Source of the DNA: Pegea sp. RAD2-039
Lineage: Eukaryota; Chordata; Thaliacea; Salpida; Salpidae
Assembly: GCA_034620365.1 (NCBI GenBank)
Contig: JAQGEQ010000330.1
Coordinates: 186,001-250,000 of the forward strand
Length of the DNA stretch: 64,000 nucleotides
Reading direction: 5' to 3'
Shown here: positions 37,490-47,377 of the stretch, in pieces
Layout of the letters: the number at the start of each line of letters is the position of its first letter
How positions within the stretch are numbered: position 1 is the stretch's first letter
The notes under the pieces: generated by a model
Databases searched by the model: none
What the model saw: only the letters and a program-made list of their open reading frames with translations
Told to the model about the DNA's origin: nothing
Position numbers and translations under genes: made by a program

Positions 37490-40400
37490 CAATAGAATCA
37501 TCAACATCAATGACTTCATCAACATCAATGACTTCATCAACATCAATCACTTCATCAACATCAATCACTTCATCAACATCAATCACTTCATCAACATCAA
37601 TGACGTCATCAACATCAATCACTTCATCAACATCAATGACATCATCAACATCAATGACTTCATCAACATCAATCACTTCATCAACATAAACGACTTCATC
37701 AACATCAATCACTTCATCGACATCAATGACGCCATCAACATCAATCACTTCATCGACATCAATCACTTCATCAACATCAATCACTTCATCAACATCAACG
37801 ACTTCATCAACATCAATGAATTCATCAACATCAATGACTTCATCAACATCAATCACTTCATCAACATCAATGACTACATCAACATCAATGACTTCATCAA
37901 CATCAATGACTTCATCAACATCAATAACTTCAACAACATCAATGACTTCATCAACATCAATCACTTCATCAACATCAATGACGTCATCAACATCAATCAC
38001 TTCATCAACATCAATGACGTCATCAACATCAATCACTTCATCAACATCAATCACTTCATCAACATCAATGACTTCATCAATATCAACGACGTCATCAACA
38101 TCAATGACGTCATCAACATCAATGACTTCATCAACATCAATGACTTCATCAACATCAACGACTTCATCAACATCAATCACTTCATCAACATCAATCACTT
38201 CATCGACATCAATGACTTCATCAACATCAATGACTTCATCAACATCAATGACTTCATCAACATCAATAACTTCAACAACATCAATGACTTCATCAACATC
38301 AATCACTTCATCAACATCAATGACGTCATCAACATTAATAACTTCATCAACATCAATGACGTCATCAACATCAATCACTTCATCAACATCAATGACATCA
38401 TCAACATCAATGACGTCATCAACATCAATGACTTCATCAACATCAATAACTTCAACAACATCAATGACTCCATCAACATCAATCACTTCATCAACATCAA
38501 TGACGTCATCAACATCAATCACTTCATCAACATGAATGACGTCATCAACATCAATCACTTCATCAACATCAATGACATCATCAACATCAATCACTTCATC
38601 AACATCAATGACGTCATCAACATCAATCACTTCATCAACATCAATGACGTCATCAACATCAATGACTTCATTAACATCAATGACTTCATCGACATCAATG
38701 ACTTCATCAACATCAATGACTTCATCAACATCAATCACTTCATCAACATCAATAACTTCAACAACATCAATGACTTCATCAACATCAATCACTTCATCAA
38801 CATCAATGACATCATCAACATCAATGACTTCATCAACATCAATCACTTCATCAACATCAACGACTTCATCAACATCAATCACTTCATCGACATCAATGAC
38901 GCCATCAACATCAATCACTTCATCGACATCAATCACTTCATCAACATCAATCACTTCATCAACATCAACGACTTCATCAACATCAATGAATTCATCAACA
39001 TCAATCACTTCATCAACATCAATCACTTCATCAACATCAACGACTTCATCAACATCAATCACTTCATCGACATCAATGACGCCATCAACATCAATCACTT
39101 CATCGACATCAATCACTTCATCAACATCAATCACTTCATCAACATCAACGACTTCATCAACATCAATGACTTCATCAGCATCAATGACGTCATCAACATC
39201 AATGACGTCATCAACATCAATGACTTCATCAGCATCAATCACTTCATCAACATCAATGACGTCATCAACATCAATCACTTCATCAACATCAATGACGTCA
39301 TCAGCATCAATCACTTCATCCACATCAATGACGTCATCATCATCAATGACGTCATCATCATCAATAACTTCATCAACATCAATGACTTCATTAACATCAA
39401 TGACTTCATCATCAATGACGTCATCAACATCGATGACATCATCAACATCAATGACGTCATCAACATCAATGACTTCATCAACATCAATAACTTCAACAAC
39501 ATCAATGACTTCATCAACATCAATGACTTCATCAACATCAATCACTTCATCCACATCAATGACGTCATCATCATCAATGACGTCATCATCATCAATAACT
39601 TCATCAACATCAATGACTTCATTAACATCAATGACTTCATGATCAATGACGTCATCAACATCAATGACATCATCAACATCAATGACGTCATCAACATCAA
39701 TGACTTCATCAACATCAATAACTTCAACAACATCAATGACTTCATCAACATCAATGACTTCATCAACATCAATCACTTCATCAACATCAATGAATTCATC
39801 AACATCAATAACTTCAACAACATCAATGACTTTATCAACATCAATGACTTCATCAACATCAACGACTTCATCAACATCAATCACTTCATCAACATCAACC
39901 ACTTCATCGACATCAATGACTTCATCAACATTAATGTTTTCATCAACATCAATGACTTCATCAACATCAATCACTTCATCAACATTAATGACTTCATCAA
40001 CATCAACGACGTCATCAATATCAATAACTTCATCAACATCAATGACTTCATTAACATCAATGACTTCATGATCAATGACGTCATCAACATCAATGACATC
40101 ATCAACATCAATGACGTCATCAACATCAATGACTTCATCAACATCAATAACTTCAACAACATCAATGACTTCATCAACATCAATGACTTCATCAACATCA
40201 ATCACTTCATCAACATCAATGAATTCATCAACATCAATAACTTCAACAACATCAATGACTTTATCAACATCAATGACTTCATCAACATCAACGACTTCAT
40301 CAACATCAATCACTTCATCAACATCAACCACTTCATCGACATCAATGACTTCATCAACATTAATGTTTTCATCAACATCAATGACTTCATCAACATCAAT

Positions 40401-40985
40401 CACTTCATCAACATTAATGACTTCATCAACATCAACGACGTCATCAATATCAATCACTTCATCAACATCAATGACTTCATCAACATCAATCACTTCATCA
40501 ACATCAATCACTTCATCGACATCAATGACTTCATCAACATCAATGACTTCATCAACATCAATCACTTCATCAACAACAATCACTTCATCAACATCAATGA
40601 CTTCATCAACATCAATGAATTCATCAACATCAATGACGTCATCAACATCAATGACTTCATCAACATCAATCACTTCATCAACAACAATCACTTCATCAAC
40701 AACAATCACTTCATCAACATCAATGACTTCATCAACATCAATAACTTCAACAACATCAATGACTTCATCAACATCAATGACTTCATCAACATCAATCACT
40801 TCATCAACATCAATGAATTCATCAACATCAATGACGTCATCGACATCAATGACGTCATCAACCTCAATGACGTCATCAACATCAATGACTTCATCAACAT
40901 CAATGACGTCATCAACACCAATGACTTGATCAACATTAATCACATCATCAACATCAATGACGTCATCAACATCAATGACGTCATC
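37490..40985. repeat. 18-bp tandem array, about 3.5 kb
   Basis: Around 190 copies of ATCAACATCAATGACTTC with the core varying between TGACTTCATC, TGACGTCATC, TCACTTCATC, CGACTTCATC and TGACATCATC. Because 18 is a multiple of three, four of six frames stay open for hundreds of codons (VIDVDE, NINDFI, TSSTSM repeats); the 1159-codon minus frame is one of these and is not taken as a gene. Higher-order copies exist: blocks recur at 180 bp (38,880/39,060), about 231 bp (39,311/39,542) and 429 bp (39,646/40,075). It separates the tetraspanin stop from the PDZ start, both on the minus strand. Confidence 0.92.
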
Positions 40986-40990
40986 AACAC

Positions 40991-42978
40991 TTACTCAATC
41001 AATCCTGATGAGAATTCATCGTCAGAAGCATCTTCATACTTGATTCGACGAACTGTTAACATGATGACGTCATCAAAACTTTACAAAATCTTTTCATCCA
41101 CAACTTACTTAAATAAACAAGATAGATGACGTCACAAACAATCGTCGGAAGCTGTATCACGACTACAACCGCGAAAGTAATCCAAATCGGCCAACCATCA
41201 ATCAACCATGACACGTGGTCAATAAGCACTTGTAAACAACCCTATGACGTCATCATATGACGTATCAATTTATGATGACGTCATAACTTACGCGTTGAAA
41301 CTGATTTGGACGAACCAATACGTCATCAGCAAAGATTTCGCCATCGTGACACGAACTTGGTGGCGCTGTTTGTTTTGCAAAGTTGTTTGAAAAATCAGCT
41401 GGTGACGTCACACCGCAACATCGAAGCTGATGACGTCATCACAAATGAAAATTTATTTTTAAATTTTCTTATAAAATTATCGCTGTCAATAATGACGTCA
41501 TCACTCTGAACGATGATGACGTCATTGCTATATTGATAAAGTCACAAAACATGAATGACGTCATTAAAACGATGACGTCATCAACAACTAACCGTATGTT
41601 GAATATGATCAATAATTTTTTGGTTTGTTTCATTTTGTTCATAACTCATAAAAACTTCGTCAAACCAAATCCGTAGTTGCGCCAAAATCTAGAAGTGATG
41701 ACGTCATCAAAACGTAAATGATGACGTCATCAAATCTCACCCGATCCTGATTTTGAATGAAGAAGAAAAGAGCAACAAATTCAGCGATGCAGATTAACGT
41801 CAGTGAAGTCAGCGACTGTGAAAATGATGACGTCATCATGACGTCATATGTCAGCTGACTTACGAGGAAGATGAGGATTGCGCTCTTCATGTTTGCTCCG
41901 CAAGTTCCAAGAAGTGAAATGACCAGGAAAGTGATTCCGCAAATAAATAAGATGTAAAGAGCTGCAACATTTTGAAAAATATTTTTGGAAACCTTTTGAA
42001 TTTTTGAGAGATGAAATTAGAAAAAAATTATTGGAAACATTAATTTGATTAAAGTAAAAAATAAGTTTTAAAAAATCATTAAAGAATTAATTATCAAAAA
42101 GAAAGATAAAAGAGTTTTTAATGTCAAAGTCATTAAATAAGAAAAAATAAATTAAATATTTATTTATATTTGATTAACTTCTTCAAAATACAATTTAATC
42201 AACTTAACCATAAAAGCAAATTATTCAAAGTTCAATCAATTTTAAAAAAAGCATCTTTTTTTTCAAATTATTCAAATTTTTTCAAGATCTTTTAATAAAA
42301 GAGTTTAATTCCTAAATTGTTTTTAGAAAATCAAATTTTAATTTCATATAATTTCATGTTCTGTTGGAACTGATGTAATTAACAATAGAAGAAACAGAAA
42401 ACAAGAACAACAACAACAAAACTAAACGTTTGTGAGAAGTTGTCTTGGCTCAAATTATTGCTATTTTTACAAATCAGGGAGGTTAAATTATTCCCAAGTT
42501 TATCTTGAAAGTCGAAATTCAAAAGTTTTATTACAAATAGAAATTCTTTTCTGATTACACTTCATAGTTTTTAAAATAAAATTATTTCAATTTTAATGAA
42601 AATAATGAGAAAATGGCTGATTTTAAAAATCACCCAAAAAAATGTTTAAAAAAAAATTTTTTCTTAAATTTCAATAATTTTTCTAAAACCTGTTTTTAAA
42701 ATTGTGAAATTTTGATAATAAGAAACAGAAGCTCCATCAATAAACAGCAACCATCCACCAACACTTAAGATAGCGCAACCTACAAACTACAAAAGAAAAG
42801 TTTTAACTTCGGGGAAATCCCAAAATGATGACGTCACTCACCCATAATAAGATACTAAGAACAGTTAAACTTGTCCGGATTTTAGAATCAGCAAACTTTT
42901 CTTGAAAACAAAACAGACTGAAAAGAAGAAGACATAAATTTAAAGATTGAAAGATTCTGTCCACACTTACTTAGTCAT
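40991..42978 (-). CDS. Tetraspanin
   Basis: Four-pass membrane organiser that gathers partner proteins at the plasma membrane or endosomes. Nine exons join in phase: 42978-42971, 42917-42842, 42786-42690, 41961-41864, 41815-41741, 41688-41593, 41426-41292, 41241-41109 and 41052-40991 (TAA), giving 259 residues, typical for the family. TM1 spans the third exon start (FVGCAILSVGGWLLF), TM2 has the hallmark LLGTCGANMKSAIL, TM3 is LICIAEFVALFFFI, the large loop has CCG (near residue 153), PPSSC (near 175) and GCLQ before TM4 (WPIWITFAVVVVIQL). That is a four-cysteine loop. The short tail ends SSGLIE. Two TGACGTCA copies lie in exons, coding CGVTS and CDVI. The stop overlaps a GTAAGTG donor-like sequence at the edge of the 18-bp array. 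Which tetraspanin subfamily is not clear. Confidence 0.92.
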
Positions 42979-43400
42979 GATGACGTAGTCAGGTAATGAC
43001 GTCACTAAATTCAATTCAAATGACTAATTTGTTTAAAATATATTTTTGGTCAAGACATCTTATAAAAGCTACAATTAAATTTGAATATTTTGATGATAAT
43101 AGTTTGATAAAATTTATTAATTATTCCTAAAACTTGTTAATTTTTTCAGTTAAAACTTAATATTTAAATATGTAATAATATATTCTAAAATAATTATCAT
43201 AAAAAAATTAATAAGAATAATTATATATAAATTACTATAATAATTAAAAATTAGCTTTTAAAATTTTAAACAATAAAACACAAAAAAAAATAGATTTAAA
43301 ATGATTGAAAATAAATAAGTCACAAAAGTTAAAAATATTTAAACTTACGACAAAATACTTTTCAAAGCTATTTATATGTATTTAAAAGGCGCTCAGATGT

Positions 43401-43474
<74 letters not shown>
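43401..43474 (+). tRNA. tRNA-Asn (GTT)
   Basis: A 74-nt cloverleaf: acceptor GTCTCCG pairs with CGGGGAC, D arm GGCGCAATCGGTTAGCGC, anticodon loop CTGTTAA (GTT), T loop GGTTCAAGCCC. No intron and no CCA, as expected in animals. A short TTTT follows at 43,476. Confidence 0.95.
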
Positions 43475-43619
43475 CTTTTACCTTTATGATTATATTTTCA
43501 TCCATTAATACATCTTTTTTATAAAATTGATAAAGTTTAATTTTTAAATTGTCTTCAAACTCTTTAACCACCTCTTCCAGAAGTACATCAGTTTCATTTA
43601 TATATATCTTCCCATCTTT
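43475..43619. other. Spacer
   Basis: Short AT-rich gap between the tRNA and the satellite. Confidence 0.4.
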
Positions 43620-44040
43620 ATCAAAGATTCAAACATGACGTCATCTTCTAATTATTTTGATCTTCAAACTCTCTAACAACTTGTCTTAGAGTTACATCAG
43701 TTCATTCTGATATCTTCCATCTCTTCTTATGAAGATGCAAACATGACGTCATCTTCTAATTATTTTGATCTTCAAACTCTCTAACAACTTGTCTTAGAGT
43801 TACATCAGTTCATTCTGATATCTTCCATCTCTTCTTATGAAGATGCAAACATGACGTCATCTTCTAATTATTCTGATCTTCAAACTCTCTAACAACTTGT
43901 CTTAGAGTTGCATCAGTTCATTCTGATATCTTCCATCTCCTCTTATGAAGATGCAAACATGAATTCATCTTCTAATTATTCTGATCTTCAAACTCTCTAA
44001 CAACTTATTTCAGAGTTTATTCTGATATTTTCTTTCTTGT
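43620..44040 (+). repeat. 109-bp satellite, small array (about 3.5 copies)
   Basis: Units of 107-108 bp with the blocks CATGACGTCATCTTCTAATT, AACAACTTGTCTTAGAGTTA and TTCATTCTGATATCTTCC. The same family forms the 3.2-kb array at 60.64-63.84 kb. Here the core is the full TGACGTCATC in three units and GAATTCATC in the last. Confidence 0.92.
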
Positions 44041-44420
44041 TTAGTTAGTTTTTGTCATAATTTAGTTTTAATTTTTCAATATTATATTATTTTCTCAATA
44101 AATAAACTTTTTACTTCAAATCAAATTAATAAATAATAAAGATGAAAAAATCAAAATAAACAAACAACTTCTCAAAAAAACTCAAAAATCTTCATCAAAA
44201 TCTTCAAAACAAAAAGTCAATTCACATCTTGAAAAAAAACTTTAAAAAAACAAGAAAGTTGAAAATCAGAAAACTATAAATGATGCTAAACAAGTTTCTC
44301 AAATAGCTCGCGGCTAAAAACAAATTTTCAAATTTATTCAACAATTTTTACTTTTTCCTAAATTCTTCTGATGATGTCATCAAACAATCAACTTTTCACG
44401 ATAAATTTTATTGTTTCAAT
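44041..44420. other. No gene seen
   Basis: AT-rich 3' flank of the next gene. Confidence 0.45.
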
Positions 44421-44575
44421 TCCGGGAAATTCCCGATTCAGAAAATGAAGAAGAAGAAGAAGAATACAAAGAACTTTGCTGAACAATGTCGGTTGCCATG
44501 GTAACCGTCATTGTTGTCGTCGATGATAATGACGTCATCACCGAAATCATCACCCTCATCGCCATCGTGACGTCA

Positions 44576-46555
44576 TCAACGCTTTTTGTTGAGTTTTTCT
44601 TTCAAGTTGACGGATTTAAATGGTGTTTTGGTGGTTTGGTTGAAGTTTGGATGTTGTTTGCTGACGTCATCAGTTGGATGACGTGGGATTCGCGAGAATT
44701 TGTAGATTCTGGAAGGATCAGGAGATGCAGGTCCTTAAAGAAGATTTTCAAAATTTTTATTTGAAATTTGAAAAATTTGATTTGAAGTTTGAAATTTTTT
44801 TGAAAGTTGTGAAAACTAAACTTATTTAAACTCAAAGTTACAAAATTAAAAAATGATTTTTAGTGTTTACAAACAATTTACAGATAATTATTTCCGAAAT
44901 GAGTTTGTTTTATACAAAAATTCTTTTTCAATTTTTAAATCCAATTAAACTGAAAGTAAAGATTAAAAACCAAAATGTTTTTATTAAAAGATAATTTTTA
45001 TGTGAAAAAGTGTTTACAAAGTGATGAATTACAATTTCTCATAGATATTTATTTGTTAAACTTATTCTAACTGATGTAGAAAACAAATTTTTTCCACAAA
45101 AACAAAAAAATTCTGAACAGTAAGAATAAACAACAAATTGTTCATTTAAAATTAGATTTAAATATTCTTATTAAAGTTTTAGTTTTTATAAACCGTTTTA
45201 ACCAAAATTTCAACTGAAAATAGAAAAGAAATTTTAATTATGTGTAACACTGTATTCATTATATTTCAAATAATGTAATCAGCTTAATTTATTTATTTTG
45301 TTTCTTAATTTCCTTAATTTCATTGTCTTTGAGGCTAAACTTCAAATCAAAAGCTCTTTACTGCAACCTAGCGGAAAAACAAACTTTTAAAAGTTTATAT
45401 TTTGTAAAAATTTTCTTAGCATGATTTTAATGAATAACTTTCGTTTTATGCAAATCAATAAATATATTATTTAAAAATTATAACTGAAAAATGTTTATAA
45501 ACTTTATAAATTTGTGATATCAAAACTTACAAACAAAAATTTCACAAAAAACTGAAATAAATAGAAGTTGAAATAAATAAATAAGTTTGAAATAGTTTAA
45601 ACTTCTTATAACTTTTTTAGTTTATTTTAAAACTGATTATTTAATCTCTTTTTTTAAGCAAAAATTGAAAGACTTTTAAACATATTTATTTAAACATAAT
45701 AAAATAGATAATAGTGCAATTGTAATAAATATATTTTATATAGTACTGATACTAATATGATTTATTTTTCTTAAAAATATATATTTTAAGACAATATAGT
45801 TTATAGAATACAAGCTTAGCTTTCAGAAAAGTAAAGATTATGAAAGAAACATAAAATCTAGAATCTGTTGACTTCAATAAATTTATAAAAAAAAAGATTT
45901 TAAATTTTTTAAGAAAATTCTTAAATTTTCAAAGATATTGAAAAAAACTGACTTATAGTTTTCAAATTCTTTTAAATAGAAAGTTAAAGACGTTTTAATT
46001 CTAATAATAATAGTAATAGGTTAGGGTTAGGGGTTAGTTAGGTTGTGTTTTAAGTGATGATATCAAAAATAAAGTAAACATAGATAGCTAAGCATATCAG
46101 AAAAAGGACAAAAAGTTGAATTTACCATTGGGTTCGTTTTTCACAGTTGTTTTAATTACAGGAAGCTTGAACTTCCGTTCCTGATTTTCATGACGTAATC
46201 CATCGCGTAGCAACGCGTCATTATTTGTCCATTTATGTTCAACACATGGTTTTATGGGTTTAGCGTCCAAAACAGTTTTTGGACGATTATGCGCAAACAC
46301 ATAACGACGCCGACAACAATTTGGTCGATTTTGTCGTTTTTTGGATTCCTTTTCTAAAATGGATTTTTCTTTTTTTGGCTCTAAAACCAAATGGCCCCTG
46401 ACCGCGTATAATTGACCACCGCTTTTTGTGACGTCATCAGCTGCTTGATTTCGTCGGTTGCTATGACGACGCAACATACAATCGTTAGTAGTGACGTCAT
46501 TGTTGTTTGATTGGCCTAAAAGTCGTAGCACGATTCTTTCTTTGTTTCGTGTCAT
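44576..46555 (-). CDS. Unknown basic protein, 195 residues, two exons
   Basis: Exon 46555-46126 (ATG at its start, donor GTAAAT) joins in phase 1 to exon 44733-44576 (acceptor TTTAAG, TGA 44578-44576). The product is basic and polar: an N-terminal part with two Asp-Val-Thr insertions from TGACGTCA, a Lys/Arg-rich centre (EKESKKRQNRPNCCRRRYVF) and a C-terminal part with PDPSRIYKFSRIPRH and KTPFKSVNLKEKLNKKR. No signal peptide, membrane segment or known domain that I recognise; a nuclear or cytoskeletal protein would fit the composition. Support: in-phase splice, and the start of the second exon is preserved in the duplicated segment at 55.0 kb. Upstream coding exons may exist. The plus-strand frame at 44,486-44,764 is its shadow. 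Confidence 0.65.
44690..45860. repeat. Segmental duplication, block A
   Basis: About 1.1 kb with a diverged direct copy at 54,985-56,030. Shared blocks include TAGATTCTGGA, AGATGCAGGTCCTTAAAGAA, GTGTAACACTGTATTCATTA, TTCATTGTCTTTGAGGCTAA and AATAACTTTCGTTTTATGCA. Confidence 0.85.
46019..46043 (+). repeat. Short TTAGGG-type telomere-like stretch
   Basis: GGTTAGGGTTAGGGGTTAG followed by TTAGG: about three to four degenerate copies of TTAGGG inside the intron of the 195-residue protein gene. Confidence 0.7.
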
Positions 46556-46924
46556 TAAATTTGTGACGTCATCACTTATATGAATATATATAATTTTAAA
46601 TTGTTAAAAGTTTAAATCAAAAAATTATAAATTTTAATTTATTTAAGATATTATTCTAGTTGTATTCGAATAAATACAAGAAAAAAAAAGATTAGAAAAC
46701 TTTAAATTAAAAAATATCTTTAAATTTTTTCTTATAAAACAAATAAAATCTTGAATTTCTAAAACAGAAAACTTTATTTTCTACAAATTAGATAAAAAAC
46801 AATCAGACTTTCTGTCAAGCAAACTTTTTCATAAACTTCAAATATTTTGATTAAATGACAAAACAATTTTTTCAAGTATTTTAATGATACTTAAATGACG
46901 TCACTAATTAGTGACGTCATCACT

Positions 46925-47105
46925 TCTGAATTCCTTTGTAGTTCAATTTAAAAACATTTTTATAAAATCTGATCTAAATATATTCCATTATTTCAAATTT
47001 ATTATATTTTTTATAATCTAAAATTTTAATTATTATTTTTTTAAGTTTCAAAGTAAATTTTTCACAAATTTTTTTTTGCTTTTTTTTATCTGCTTTTAAT
47101 CTTAA
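46925..47105. repeat. Segmental duplication, block B
   Basis: Matches 56,040-56,230 directly: blocks TTTATAAAATCTGAT and TTAAGTTTCAAAGTAAATTT and TTTTTATCTGCTTTTAAT. Confidence 0.8.
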
Positions 47106-47377
47106 GTTATTTTACGAAAAAAAAATGTATTTAAATAATTTTTATAAATTTAAAACAATAAGAAAAAAAAAACTTACAAACATTAAATTAACAAAAACAC
47201 TTGTGACGTCATCATGAAATTTAACAACAAAAATAAAGACACCAAAAAAATGACGTCATCATACGCTACAAATGCTGTACAACTGCGTCGATGACGTCAG
47301 GCAAGCAAATGATGACGTAATAAGAAGAAGCATTTCAGGCAGTCGAGAAACAGATGACGTAATCGATGACGTCATCT

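Noticed and set aside
37464-40943. 1159-codon minus-strand frame of VIDVDE repeats, and the plus-strand NINDFI and TSSTSM frames
   Set aside because: All arise from an 18-bp array whose period is a multiple of three; several frames are open on both strands, and phase-consistent gene models end and start outside it.
43368-43571. 67-codon minus-strand frame with GGLEPPTFRLTAERAN
   Set aside because: It is the antisense translation of the tRNA-Asn gene, a well-known false protein.
44486-44764. Plus-strand 92-codon hydrophobic frame
   Set aside because: Antisense to the second exon of the 195-residue protein; its apparent hydrophobic stretch comes from reading the motif as Val/Ile codons.
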